Source of the DNA: Janthinobacterium sp. LM6
GTDB taxonomy: Bacteria > Pseudomonadota > Gammaproteobacteria > Burkholderiales > Burkholderiaceae_D
Assembly: GCF_002002885.1 (NCBI RefSeq)
Contig: NZ_CP019510.1
Coordinates: 2,976,001-3,040,000 of the forward strand
DNA: 64,000 nucleotides
Direction of reading: 5' to 3'
Of the stretch, positions 17,524 through 26,008 are shown in pieces. Every line of letters begins with the position of its first letter. Within the stretch, counting starts at the first letter, position 1. The translations under genes were made by a program, and so were the position numbers. Under the pieces are notes generated by a model, which was not told the origin of the DNA, did no database searches, and saw only the letters and a program-made list of their open reading frames with translations.

Positions 17524-17892
17524 ATGAGTGCGATGTTAGAAAAGAAATCCTTGGATAAGCCGGACGAAGTCCGCCCATTCAAGGACGGAGCCGGCCGGAT
17601 GGCTGTCTTTACGCTTGGCGAACAGACCATGGGGCGCGGCGAATTTGAGCCTGGCTGGCGCTGGAGTCTGCACGTAAAACCGATTGCAGGAACCGATTCG
17701 TGCCAGGCAGCGCATACCGGCATGGTCCTTGAGGGACGGATGGTGGTAAGGATGAATGATGGCGCCGAAATGGAATATGGCCCGGGTGACGTCTTCTATA
17801 TGCCACCGGGGCACGACGCCTGGGTGGTTGGAAACCAGCGTTGTGTACTGTTCGATGTCACCGGCGTCGCAAGGTATGCCAAACCGCAATAA
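17524..17892 (+). CDS. Small cupin-domain protein
   Basis: The protein has 122 residues from ATG 17524, chosen because a strong AAAGGAGGG sequence lies 7 bases upstream; the longer open frame has no such signal. A single cupin barrel is visible: FEPGWRWSLHVKP, HTGMVLEGRMVVRMNDG, then EYGPGDVFYMPPGHDAWVVG. Metal ligands would come from the His residues of HVKP and HTG and the PPGHDAW His. The enzyme activity, if any, is unknown; small single-domain cupins like this may also be binding proteins. There is no signal peptide. It is transcribed as a single gene. Confidence 0.8.
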   Translation: MSAMLEKKSLDKPDEVRPFKDGAGRMAVFTLGEQTMGRGEFEPGWRWSLHVKPIAGTDSCQAAHTGMVLEGRMVVRMNDGAEMEYGPGDVFYMPPGHDAWVVGNQRCVLFDVTGVARYAKPQ

Positions 17893-17922
17893 GCGGGGCC
17901 AATGTATGCGCGAGACAGTCGC

Positions 17923-19122
17923 TTACACGCCCGCCGTCAGCGCCTTTTGCCGCGCGGCCAGCGCCGCGCCGATGAAGAGGGCGATGGCCGAGGCGATCAA
18001 GCCCCGTTCCAGGCCGGCCGGGCCGTCGGCGATCCAGCCGACGACGATCGGGCCGACGATCTGGCCCAGCGCGAATACCGTCGTGTAGGCGCTGATGCCG
18101 GCCGTCCAGGATTGCTGCGGCAGGTTATGCCGCACCAGGGCCGTGGTCGACGCCACCACCGACAGGAACACGGCGCCGAAGACGAGGCCGGAGAAGAACA
18201 CGACGGGGACAAAGCTCGTCAGTGCGGGCAGGATGGTCGCCGCGCCCAGCACGCCATTCAATATCGCCAGCGATTCGCCGCCCTTGTAGCGGTCCAGCAT
18301 GCGCGCCCAGATGCGCGACGACGCCACCACCGCCAGGCCCAATACCGTGTAGAACACCGTGATCAAGGCGGGCGACATGCCTTGCTGCTTGAGCAGGGCG
18401 ATGACGAAGGTCATGTAGCCGATGTAGCCGACGCCGAACATGAAGTAGCCGGCCAGGCTGGGCAAAAAGTCGCGCCAGGCGAAGCGCCGCGGCGTGTCGA
18501 CGGCGCGCGGCGCTTCGCCGATCGCTTTCGCCGGCAAGGCCATGACGGCGGTGGCGAGCAGGCAGGCGATGCCCAGTGCCAGCCACGGCCATTGCCAGGC
18601 ATGCGCGGCGCCGTGCTCCTGGGCGGCCGCCAGCGCCGCCGGCACCAGCAGGGCCGACAGCGCGATGCCGAAACCCGTGCCGCCATAGTACAGACCGATG
18701 TAGAAGCCGGCGCGCTGGCTGTGCATGGAACCGAGCCGCGCCGCCAGCACGCCGCCGGTGATGAAGATGAAGGCGCTGGCCACGCCCGCGCACACGCGCT
18801 GCAGGAACAGGGTGGCCGTGTCGCTGACGAGGCCCGACATCAGCATGAAGATGCTGGCCAGCACGGAACCGACGATCAGCAAGCGCCACACGCCCAGGCG
18901 GCGCATCAGGGCCGGCGTGGCCAGGGCGCCGAGAAAATAGCCGAGCGCATTGAAGGTGTTCATGGCCCCGGCCAGCAGGTAGGACCAGCCCAGGTCGGCG
19001 CGCATGGGCGGCAGCAGCAAGCCATAGGAAAAGCGCGACAGGCCCAGGGCGACGGCGGCGCCCAGCGAGAGCGCCAGCGCCGTGGCCAGCGGATGGGCCG
19101 GGGAATGATCGTCTATCGGCAT
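17923..19122 (-). CDS. MFS transporter, YbfB/YjiJ family
   Basis: The 399-residue integral membrane protein has about 12 hydrophobic segments. The opening ALSLGAAVALGLSRFSYGLLLPPMRADLGWSYLLAGAMNT is typical of the YbfB/YjiJ (MFS_4) group: a Gly-rich first helix, then RFSYGLLLPPMR and a gatekeeper Leu/Asn helix. The substrate is unknown. It is a single gene convergent with the small cupin gene. The start ATG 19122 has an AAGG sequence just upstream. The gene is strongly GC-rich and native-looking. Confidence 0.85.
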   Translation of the reverse strand: MPIDDHSPAHPLATALALSLGAAVALGLSRFSYGLLLPPMRADLGWSYLLAGAMNTFNALGYFLGALATPALMRRLGVWRLLIVGSVLASIFMLMSGLVSDTATLFLQRVCAGVASAFIFITGGVLAARLGSMHSQRAGFYIGLYYGGTGFGIALSALLVPAALAAAQEHGAAHAWQWPWLALGIACLLATAVMALPAKAIGEAPRAVDTPRRFAWRDFLPSLAGYFMFGVGYIGYMTFVIALLKQQGMSPALITVFYTVLGLAVVASSRIWARMLDRYKGGESLAILNGVLGAATILPALTSFVPVVFFSGLVFGAVFLSVVASTTALVRHNLPQQSWTAGISAYTTVFALGQIVGPIVVGWIADGPAGLERGLIASAIALFIGAALAARQKALTAGV

Positions 19123-19434
19123 GGCCTTGGGACCCGTCCAGGTGGAAAAGCGTGGCGTTGGCGCCGGAGTGAAACAGGCCGGCGGGCGAGGTCTGTGAGG
19201 GACAGTGGCACAGGGCGCTGACGGCGCGCTTTTTTACTGCCAAGTTAATGAATCGGCCCCGGGAAGTCAAGCAGGGCCGCGCCTGAGTAGCGCGGGCAAT
19301 CATGCAATCCTTGCCATCGTTACTTTTGGAGAGAATTGTGAGACATGCAATACCATATAATTGCTATTAGGAAATTAACTTGCCAAAAATCAATTTCGCA
19401 GGTTGCTCCTGATCCTCCATATCATAAGGGCACT
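19123..19434. promoter_or_regulatory. Divergent intergenic region between the MFS gene and the lipoprotein operon
   Basis: The right part becomes AT-rich and holds a TATAAT hexamer (19356-19361), a plausible -10 element for the lipoprotein operon, although the matching -35 (GAATTG, 17 bases upstream) is weak. An AAGGG ribosome-binding sequence lies at 19426-19430, just ahead of the CsgG-like start. There is no open frame worth calling. Confidence 0.4.
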
Positions 19435-20109
19435 ATGAACAAGAATAAACCCGGCGCGTTGTTGATTGCAGCGCTGATTGGCGCGGCGTTGGCTGGTTGC
19501 GCTTCCGAATCCTCGCAAGCTTTGGCTGTCCCCACGGTTGCCAGCGCAGCCCGTCCCTACGTTGGTCCACGCACCCTGATCGCTGTCGGCAAATTCGACA
19601 ACCGCTCGAACTTCATGCGCGGCATCTTTTCCGATGGCGTCGACCGCTTGGGCAGCCAGTCGAAAACGATTCTGATTGCGCACCTGCAGACGTCCAACCG
19701 TTTCAATGTGCTCGACCGCGACAACATGGCGGAACTCAAGCAGGAAGCCGAGTTCAAGAAGCAGGGCCAGAATATCAAGGGCGCCGATTTCGTCGTCACG
19801 GGCGACGTGACCGAATTCGGCCGCAAGGAAGTTGGCGACAAGCAATTGTTCGGCATCATGGGCCGCGGCAAGACGCAAGTGGCATATGCCAAGGTCACCT
19901 TGAACGTCGTCAACATCGCCACCTCGGAAGTCGTGTTTTCGGCCGCCGGCGCCGGCGAATACAGCCTGTCGAACCGCGAAGTGCTGGGTTTTGGCGGCAC
20001 CGCCAGCTATGACGCGACCCTCAACGGCAAGGTGCTGGACCTGGCCATGCGCGAAGCGGTCGAGCGCCTGGTGGCTGGTGTCGAAGCGGGCGCAATGCGC
20101 AAACAATAA
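19435..20109 (+). CDS. CsgG/HfaB-family outer-membrane lipoprotein
   Basis: The 224-residue protein starts at ATG 19435, with AAGGG four bases upstream. A lipoprotein signal ends in the lipobox LAGC (lipidated Cys22). The body follows the CsgG pattern: TLIAVGKFDNRSNF, RFNVLDRDNMAELKQEAEF, ADFVVTGDVTEFGRK and VNIATSEVVFSAAGAGEY. Known of CsgG itself: it forms an outer-membrane pore for curli export. Shorter relatives in three-lipoprotein operons like this one are less understood, and no curli subunit genes are present. It heads an operon with the DUF4810 and DUF799 lipoproteins. Confidence 0.85.
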   Translation: MNKNKPGALLIAALIGAALAGCASESSQALAVPTVASAARPYVGPRTLIAVGKFDNRSNFMRGIFSDGVDRLGSQSKTILIAHLQTSNRFNVLDRDNMAELKQEAEFKKQGQNIKGADFVVTGDVTEFGRKEVGDKQLFGIMGRGKTQVAYAKVTLNVVNIATSEVVFSAAGAGEYSLSNREVLGFGGTASYDATLNGKVLDLAMREAVERLVAGVEAGAMRKQ

Positions 20110-20117
20110 GGTATCCC

Positions 20118-20486
20118 ATGAAAACAATGATGAACAAGGGCGCAGCCCTGCTGGCGCTGCTCGCCTGTGCCGCCCTGACCGGTTGTGCCACGCAATCGAA
20201 GACCCTGTACCAATGGGAAGGCTACGAGCCGCAAGTGTACGAATACCTGAAGGGTGAAAGCCCTGAACAGCAGATCGCTGCCATGGAAAAAGACTTGCAA
20301 GTGATCGGCGCGAAGGGCAACCATGCGCCGCCGGGCTACCACGCCCACCTGGGCATGCTGTACTCGATCGCGGGCAAGCCGGAACAGGTCGAAGCGCAGT
20401 TCGAAGACGAGAAAAAACTGTTTCCGGAATCGACGCCGTACATGGACTTCCTGTTGGGCAAATTGAAAAAAGGCGAGAAATTATGA
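20118..20486 (+). CDS. DUF4810 lipoprotein
   Basis: The 122-residue lipoprotein has the lipobox LTGC at Cys23. After the signal comes KTLYQWEGYEPQVYEYLKGE, the characteristic start of DUF4810 proteins. A short helical repeat region follows with GYHAHLGMLYSIAGKPEQ and FPESTPYMDFLL, which looks like a TPR-like hairpin. It is the middle gene of the operon: 8 bases after the CsgG-like gene, and overlapping the next gene by 4 bases (ATGA). The function is unknown; the conserved trio suggests one envelope complex. Confidence 0.85.
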   Translation: MKTMMNKGAALLALLACAALTGCATQSKTLYQWEGYEPQVYEYLKGESPEQQIAAMEKDLQVIGAKGNHAPPGYHAHLGMLYSIAGKPEQVEAQFEDEKKLFPESTPYMDFLLGKLKKGEKL

Positions 20487-21145
20487 TGTCGCGCATGTTG
20501 AAAATGGCCTTGTGCCTGGGTCCCGCCATCTTCATGGTCGGTTGCGCCACCAAGCAGGCGGCATACGATTACACCGCCTTCAAGGCAGCCAAGCCCCGTT
20601 CCATCGTGGTCTTGCCGCCGTTGAACAACTCGCCGGAAGTCAATGCCGGCAACAGCGTCTACGCGCAAGTGACGTATCCGCTGGCCGAAGCGGGATACTA
20701 TGTGCTGCCGGTGGCCGTGGTCGGTGAAACCTTCAAGCAGAACGGCTTGACGAACGCCGCCGATATCCACGGCGTCGATGCGAAAAAGCTCAATGAGATC
20801 TTTGGCGCCGATGCGGGCCTGTACGTGACGATCTCCAAGTACGGCACGACCTATGCCGTGATTGACAGCGTGACGGTGGTGTCGGTCGATGCCAAGCTGG
20901 TGGACCTGAAGACGGGCGCCTTGCTGTGGCAGGGCGCGGCCAGCGCGTCCAGCAACGAAGGCAATAACAGCGGCGGCGGCGGCCTGGTCGGCATGCTGGT
21001 GACGGCGGCCGTCAAGCAGATCATCAACACCAGCACCGATGCCAGCCATCCGCTCGCTGGCACGGCGAATGCGCGCATGTTGTCGGCCGGCGTGCCGAAT
21101 GGCCTGCTGTACGGTCCCCGTTCGGAACGCTACCTGGCGCAGTAA
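20483..21145 (+). CDS. DUF799 / GNA1162-like lipoprotein
   Basis: The 220-residue protein has a lipoprotein signal ending MVGC (Cys21). The conserved PRSIVVLPPLNNSPEVNAG segment, PLAEAGYYVLPVAVVGETFKQNG and GADAGLYVTISKYGT match the DUF799 family, whose best known member is the meningococcal surface antigen GNA1162, with a TolB-N-like fold. A Gly/Ser-rich loop (residues about 155-165) precedes a hydrophobic stretch. It is translationally coupled to DUF4810. A strong hairpin follows the stop, so this is the end of the operon. Confidence 0.85.
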   Translation: MMSRMLKMALCLGPAIFMVGCATKQAAYDYTAFKAAKPRSIVVLPPLNNSPEVNAGNSVYAQVTYPLAEAGYYVLPVAVVGETFKQNGLTNAADIHGVDAKKLNEIFGADAGLYVTISKYGTTYAVIDSVTVVSVDAKLVDLKTGALLWQGAASASSNEGNNSGGGGLVGMLVTAAVKQIINTSTDASHPLAGTANARMLSAGVPNGLLYGPRSERYLAQ

Positions 21146-21154
21146 TCGTTCGAT

Positions 21155-21205
21155 GAAACCCCGCACAGGCCCTGCATCCGCCAGGGCCTGTGGCGCTTCG
21201 GTTTC
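21155..21205. terminator. Bidirectional terminator-like hairpin
   Basis: A perfect 11-bp stem (21164-21174 with 21182-21192, containing ACAGGCCCTG) has a 7-base loop, flanked by a further GAAACC/GGTTTC pair (21155-21160 with 21200-21205). It sits between the ends of the convergent DUF799 and siderophore-reductase genes. There is no long T tract, so function is likely but not certain. Confidence 0.65.
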
Positions 21206-21236
21206 ACTTCAGCTGGAGCGCGCGGAGTCGCGCTGT

Positions 21237-22073
21237 CTATACTTCGACGGCCAGGTCGTCGAAATCGGCCAGGGTGCCGCCATCGGCGATCAGTTGCTCG
21301 AAGCTTTGCCGGCGGCGCAGATCGATGTCCGTGTTGCTGACTCCCCGTTTCCAGTAGCCCGCCACCAGCACCTGGTCTTTCGCCAAGCCCGCGTCGACGC
21401 GAAAATGCTGGCGGATGGCGCGCATTTCATCGCGCTCGCCGGCGCCCCAGATCACGTAATCGTGCGGATCTTGTAACGCCCTGGCGCGGGCCGCCAGCGG
21501 CCCGTCCGGCGCCACGTGGGCCGTGCCGAGGCGTTGCAGTGCCAGGCCCGGCACGATGGGCAGCTCGGCAAAGGCGGCCGCATCATCCGTCACCACCCAG
21601 CCGATGCCGCTCGCGCCGGCGGGCCACTGCTGCAACATCGCGTACAGCGCGGGTATGCCCGTCTCGTCGAGGAAGAGGGCAGGCTTGCGTTCGTTTCCAG
21701 CAGGAACGACGAACTGCGGGCGCGGCCCCGTCAGGCGGAAGACCTCCCCCACGCGCAGGCTGTTACCCCAGTGCATCATCGGACTCGCGTGTGCATGCCG
21801 CACGATATCGAAGGTAAACGCGCCTGCCTGCGCGTCAAAGCTGCGCACGGTGTAGATGCGCGACGCGCCGCCATCGAGGTGGATGCGGAAGGCCACGTTG
21901 GGCAGTGCCCATTGGGGATCGTCGCCGGAGCGGTCCAGGCGGGCCGTGACGCGCAGCACGCTGGGAACGGGGAGCGCGATGGCGCTGACGACGGCCGTGA
22001 CGTCATGCAGGCTGCGGTCATGCTTGGCATTGCGCAGGGGGCCGCCGGATTGCTGTTCCAGGGGTGTTGCCAT
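21237..22073 (-). CDS. Siderophore-interacting protein (FAD/NAD(P)H ferric-siderophore reductase)
   Basis: The protein has 278 residues from ATG 22073, chosen because AAGGAG lies 7 bases upstream; a longer frame to 22112 lacks a signal. The FAD-binding motif RIYTVRSFD lies at about residue 70, followed by DIVRHAHASPMMHWGNSLRVGEVFRLTGPR, as in ViuB/SIP proteins. The C-terminal half carries the DYVIWGAGERDEMRAIRQHFR type NAD(P)H-binding end and VAGYWKRG. Expected role: cytoplasmic reduction of ferric siderophores to release iron. It is divergent from a TetR regulator across an operator-like repeat. No siderophore synthesis or uptake gene is nearby. Confidence 0.9.
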   Translation of the reverse strand: MATPLEQQSGGPLRNAKHDRSLHDVTAVVSAIALPVPSVLRVTARLDRSGDDPQWALPNVAFRIHLDGGASRIYTVRSFDAQAGAFTFDIVRHAHASPMMHWGNSLRVGEVFRLTGPRPQFVVPAGNERKPALFLDETGIPALYAMLQQWPAGASGIGWVVTDDAAAFAELPIVPGLALQRLGTAHVAPDGPLAARARALQDPHDYVIWGAGERDEMRAIRQHFRVDAGLAKDQVLVAGYWKRGVSNTDIDLRRRQSFEQLIADGGTLADFDDLAVEV

Positions 22074-22096
22074 GGTAAGTACTCCTTGGTATCGGG

Positions 22097-22125
22097 TAAT
22101 TAGTTTCATCATGCTAAACTAATTA
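22097..22125. promoter_or_regulatory. 10+10 bp inverted repeat, candidate TetR operator
   Basis: The arms TAATTAGTTT (22097-22106) and AAACTAATTA (22116-22125) are perfect inverse complements around a 9-base spacer. They lie between the divergent siderophore-reductase and TetR genes, overlapping where promoters for both would be. Size and symmetry suit a TetR-family dimer site, so the neighbouring regulator probably controls both genes. The assignment is inference. Confidence 0.6.
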
Positions 22126-22165
22126 ACTGAAACCGACAACGCAGCTGCCGCCACGGACCATAACG

Positions 22166-22744
22166 ATGACTATTGCAAGCACTTCGCCCCGTCCCGGGCG
22201 TCCCCCCAGCATCACGCGCGAACGCATCGCTGACGCCGGCATGGCGGTGGGCCTGCCCGCCATGACGTTTACCGGTGTCGCCACCTTGCTCGGGGTCAGC
22301 CATGTGGCGCTGTACAGGCATGTGGCGAACCTGGCGGCGCTCAAGCTGCTGGTGGCCGAGGAAATTTTTGTTCGATGGAAACTGCCGGCGACGGGCAACG
22401 ACGACCTGGAGGGCTATCTGCTGCGTTTCAGCGCCTCGCTGCGCGCGCTGGTCAAGTCGCATCCGGGGCTGGCGCCGTACTTGCGGCGCAGAAAAGCGAC
22501 GACGCCGGCCATGCTGGCCCGGATCGACGCCCACCAGGCGCAGGTAGCGGACAGCTACCGGCTGCCCAGGGAGCGCGCCCGCTGGCTGCTGTCGACCGTG
22601 GCCTTCCACTGCGTGGCCCTGGCCGACACCGTGTATGCGCCGGCCGGCGACGCCTGGGAAGCAGAGGACGATGCGTTCATCGAGGCCGAGTTCGACCTGG
22701 GCATGCGCGCGCTGGTGATCGGGGCGCTGGCCATGCAGCCATAG
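22166..22744 (+). CDS. TetR-family transcriptional regulator
   Basis: The 192-residue protein opens with RPPSITRERIADAGMAVG and the helix-turn-helix MTFTGVATLLGVSHVALYRHVANLAALK (residues about 33-60), the standard TetR DNA-binding pattern with the Y-x-H-V recognition helix. The rest is an all-helical ligand domain with no recognisable substrate signature. It is divergent from the siderophore-interacting reductase and probably its repressor. The start ATG 22166 has only a weak GGA upstream. Confidence 0.88.
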   Translation: MTIASTSPRPGRPPSITRERIADAGMAVGLPAMTFTGVATLLGVSHVALYRHVANLAALKLLVAEEIFVRWKLPATGNDDLEGYLLRFSASLRALVKSHPGLAPYLRRRKATTPAMLARIDAHQAQVADSYRLPRERARWLLSTVAFHCVALADTVYAPAGDAWEAEDDAFIEAEFDLGMRALVIGALAMQP

Positions 22745-22796
22745 CGGCAGCGCGTGGCAGCACGGCGGCGCGGCGATTTTTTTGCGGGCCAGCGGG

Positions 22797-23897
22797 TCAG
22801 CGGGCCGCGAACGGCCGGCGCCGGCTCCAGAATGGCGCCGACGGCCAGCGTGTTTCTTGGCCGTAACAGTATGCCAGGTGGCGTCCGTATGCCGCGCCGA
22901 TGGCCGCCAGTTCCGCATTGTATTGCTGGAAAGCCGTGGCGTCGCCCTGCAGCGTGCGGTCGGCCGCCTCGGCGGCGGCCAGGCCCGTGTACAGGGCGTT
23001 GAAGATGCCTTGCGACGACAGCGGATCGAAGCTCAGGGCCGCGTCGCCGGCGGCGAACCAGCCCGGTCCTGCGGCGGCATCCAGAGCGGCCGTATGGGCG
23101 GGCGTGGCCAGGGCCGGTGTATCGGCCCCGTAGCCTTGCTGCTCCAGCAATTCCCGCGTGGCCGGCAAGCGCCGTGCCGCCGCTTCCAGCCAGCCGGCAT
23201 CGCGCAGGGTGGTGTTGCCGAGCAAGTCCGCATCCGTATGCAGGGCCAGCACGCGGCGCTGGCCGGGCAGGGGCGCGCTGTACCACCAGCCGTATTCGCA
23301 CGCCTCGATGTGGGCAAAGCCCCGCGCGGAGGGTGTGCGTTCATGCCCGTATTGCCATATCGATACCAGCCGGTCGCTGTGCCGGCGCTGCGCGCCCGCT
23401 TTGCGGGCCAGCCGGGCGCTGCGTCCCGTGGCGTCGATGACGATGCGCGCCGCTGCGTCGCACGGGCCGCGCGGCGTTTCCAGCCGGACTCTCCAGCCGC
23501 CATCGTCCGGCGCGATGTCCGCCACCCTGGCCGAGGCCAGCAGGGCGGCGCCGCGTTGGCGCGCCTCGTCGCGCAGCCACAGGTCGAAGGTGCCGCGCGC
23601 CAGGTGCCAGCCGTGGCCGTCGGGGGCGCTGAGGAAGTGGTGTTCCGCCCAGGCGCCATTCCACCACGCGCGGTTGCCGTGGTAGGGCGCATGGCCCTGG
23701 CGCAGGAAAGCGTCGAGCAAGCCCATGTCCTGCAGCAGGCGCGCGGCGGCCGGCGGCAGCGATTCGCCGATGCGTGCCAGCGGCGCAGCGAGCCGGTCGA
23801 CCAGCAAGACCCGGTGCCGCCCCGCCAGGTTCAGGGCGGCCGTGGCGCCGGCCGGACCGGCGCCGACGACGAGCACGTCGGCCTGCAGCGCGGTCAC
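22797..23897 (-). CDS. LodB/GoxB-like FAD-dependent maturation protein
   Basis: The 366-residue flavoprotein has the FAD-binding VVGAGPAGATAAL at residues about 9-21, a central GRSARLARKAG and the second FAD motif GDAALSFDPLSSQG at about 285. It belongs to the tryptophan-halogenase/geranylgeranyl-reductase superfamily but lacks an evident WxWxIP halogenase motif. The GTG start overlaps the stop of the upstream quinoprotein gene by four bases (GTGA). In known lod/gox operons this partner protein is needed to form the cysteine-tryptophylquinone cofactor of the oxidase, and that is the likely job here. Confidence 0.8.
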   Translation of the reverse strand: MTALQADVLVVGAGPAGATAALNLAGRHRVLLVDRLAAPLARIGESLPPAAARLLQDMGLLDAFLRQGHAPYHGNRAWWNGAWAEHHFLSAPDGHGWHLARGTFDLWLRDEARQRGAALLASARVADIAPDDGGWRVRLETPRGPCDAAARIVIDATGRSARLARKAGAQRRHSDRLVSIWQYGHERTPSARGFAHIEACEYGWWYSAPLPGQRRVLALHTDADLLGNTTLRDAGWLEAAARRLPATRELLEQQGYGADTPALATPAHTAALDAAAGPGWFAAGDAALSFDPLSSQGIFNALYTGLAAAEAADRTLQGDATAFQQYNAELAAIGAAYGRHLAYCYGQETRWPSAPFWSRRRPFAAR

Positions 23898-25759
23898 AAG
23901 CGGTGCCGCTGCAGGTGCCGCGCTTTTTCCGTGCCTTCCAGGTCGACGTCGACAAACTCGTCCGGTATGGGCGCCGCGGCACGCAATGGCTGCTTGCCGG
24001 CGATCGCTTGCGGCAGGTTTTCCACCTGCAGGAAGGCGGGGAAGCCGCTCACGTCCGTGGGGCCGGGGCGTACCTCGACCACGCCCACTTGCGCCAGGTC
24101 GGCGATCATGTTGTTGATCTGCTCTTCATAGCTGATGTTGCCCAGCGGACGTATCCACGCGGCGCGCCGGGCGAAGGCGGCCAGGCGGTCGTCGGTGGGG
24201 GCTTCCCGGTTCATCACCGTGTCGTAGGCGAGCTTGCTCATCACCTGGTTCGGCACGCGCGCGGGCCAGAAGGTCGGCACGTAGGGATCGTAGTCGGATT
24301 GGTAGCCGGAGCGGCAGCTGGCCGTGTCCGTTTGCCAAGGCACGGCCATCCAGCGCGTCACGCCGCCGGCGATCTGCGCCGAGCAGGGGCTGCTGATATT
24401 GTCCGGCGTCAACACGGCACCGTAATCCGGCTCCACCCAGCCGGGCGGCCGGTGCGCCAGGCGGAACGGCGCGCTGTACATGCTGGCCTGGCGCATGGGC
24501 CAGGTCATTTCGCAGCCGGGGTGGAAGGCGTCGGCCAGGCAGAATTCCATGGCCGCGCGCAGCAGGGTGTCCGGTTGCTGCGCCAGTTCCACGTCGGCCA
24601 GGCTTTGCGGCGGCGTCTTGCCGGGCGCATAGTCGTCCGTGAACTTGCCGTCGGCCCATTGCTTGAGGAAGCGCAACTGCAAATTGCTCAGCGCGCAGTT
24701 CTGGCGCGGCGTGTCTGCCGGCGGGATGGCCATCGCATCGCCATACAGCCATGGCCACGGCGAAGGCGCCCAGGCGTCGCGCTCGAACTGGCGGAACTGG
24801 TTATAGATGACGTTGCGCCACTCCTGGCGGTTTTCGGACGGGCTGGCCAGGCGCGCCATCCATTCGTCGCGGCTGAACGGCGTGCTGCCATCCCAGCCGA
24901 AGGCGGCCGCGAAGCCGGCATTGACCCATTGCAGGTTGGACAGGCGCTCGAAAATGGGACGGATGTCGTCCTGGAACGAGGGAACGGCAGGCGCGGTAAT
25001 TTTGCCTTCGGAAACAAACAGGTCGCGCATCAAGTCCCACATGGTGCGCACCGACTTTTGCTGCGGCGCGTAGTCGGGCGGGGCGACAACCACCCAGGCC
25101 ATGTCGACGGGCAAGGCATGGCCCTGGTAGTGCACCGTGGCGCAGACGGGGCCGTCGGCCGTGTCGTCATGCCAGCCTTCGTTGTTGGCGAAGGTGATGG
25201 CGCGCGCGCCATTCCACGAGGCCGACTTGCCATGGCCGCCCAGCACGATCAGCCGTCCCATGGCGTCCGTGCGCAATTCGCCCAGGTAGACGGGCGTGCC
25301 CATGAAGCGGCCGCTGTCGAAGGCGACGGCCGGCTGTTCGCTGCCGCCGATCTTGCGCTCGCCCGGCGTGATGGACAGTTGCGCGCGGTCGGTGACGGCC
25401 ATGTTGCGCAGGAACGAGGGCTGGGTGACATTCGCCTCGGGAATGTCGAGCGCGATCTGGAACTGGTACCACGCCGCCTTGGTGTTGGCCAGGGTGACGG
25501 ACCATTCGATGTCGGCATTGCTGGCGTTCAACTCGGCCACGGCCACGCCGGCGGCGTTCAGGCCGTAGATGCGAAAGCCCGCCGCCTGGCGCTTGATGGC
25601 CCCGGACGCATCGCGGTAATAGCCGGCCGGCCGCGGCGCCGGTTCCGGCACCTCCGGTCCCAGGAAGTATTCGCTGGGGCTGTTGCCCACGCGGGCAATG
25701 CCGATGGGCGGATAAATCGCCGCCTTGACGATGACGGTATCTTGGGTGGAACTGGACAT
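23894..25759 (-). CDS. LodA/GoxA-like cysteine-tryptophylquinone amino-acid oxidase
   Basis: The protein has 621 residues from ATG 25759, preceded by GGAAAGG at suitable spacing; a longer frame to 25819 lacks a signal. The N-terminal IYPPIGIARVGNSPSEYFLGPE, then LGGHGKSASWNGARAITFANN and FQDDIRPIFERLSNLQWVNAGF are typical of the LodA family. Probable cofactor residues are Cys416 (HPGC) and Trp475 (AVPW), by analogy with LodA Cys516/Trp581. Known members oxidise free amino acids (lysine or glycine) and release hydrogen peroxide, which is antimicrobial; some are exported without a signal peptide. No signal peptide is seen here either. The protein is shorter than LodA, and the substrate cannot be read from sequence. 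Operon with the LodB-like gene. Confidence 0.85.
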   Translation of the reverse strand: MSSSTQDTVIVKAAIYPPIGIARVGNSPSEYFLGPEVPEPAPRPAGYYRDASGAIKRQAAGFRIYGLNAAGVAVAELNASNADIEWSVTLANTKAAWYQFQIALDIPEANVTQPSFLRNMAVTDRAQLSITPGERKIGGSEQPAVAFDSGRFMGTPVYLGELRTDAMGRLIVLGGHGKSASWNGARAITFANNEGWHDDTADGPVCATVHYQGHALPVDMAWVVVAPPDYAPQQKSVRTMWDLMRDLFVSEGKITAPAVPSFQDDIRPIFERLSNLQWVNAGFAAAFGWDGSTPFSRDEWMARLASPSENRQEWRNVIYNQFRQFERDAWAPSPWPWLYGDAMAIPPADTPRQNCALSNLQLRFLKQWADGKFTDDYAPGKTPPQSLADVELAQQPDTLLRAAMEFCLADAFHPGCEMTWPMRQASMYSAPFRLAHRPPGWVEPDYGAVLTPDNISSPCSAQIAGGVTRWMAVPWQTDTASCRSGYQSDYDPYVPTFWPARVPNQVMSKLAYDTVMNREAPTDDRLAAFARRAAWIRPLGNISYEEQINNMIADLAQVGVVEVRPGPTDVSGFPAFLQVENLPQAIAGKQPLRAAAPIPDEFVDVDLEGTEKARHLQRHRL

Positions 25760-25948
25760 GGCATGCCTTTCCAGGTGGCGTGGAGGGAAGGAAAATATAC
25801 CGTATAAAAAACGCGCCAAATGCGCACATAGTCACGGTATCGCGAATTCACGCCCTGCATGGCATGGGCGGACACGCGGGCAATTCAGTTGCTGCGGAGA
25901 TTGACTTGTTGCCGGCATGTAGCTATCTTGGATTGGCATTGCCCGTTT

Positions 25949-25974
25949 ATCAATATATAAAATAATGTATTGAT
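25949..25974. promoter_or_regulatory. Inverted repeat between the oxidase operon and the secreted peptide gene
   Basis: Arms ATCAATA (25949-25955) and TATTGAT (25968-25974) surround 12 AT-rich bases. The site lies in the roughly 250-bp divergent region and just ahead of the small peptide gene. It is a possible binding site for a dimeric regulator; which one is not known. Confidence 0.35.
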
Positions 25975-26008
25975 CCGATATTTTTCTATGCAACCTTTGA
26001 GGAATGAT

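Noticed and set aside
17902..19221. Plus-strand open frame opposite the MFS exporter
   Set aside because: Arg/Gln/Gly-rich low-complexity shadow without family features.
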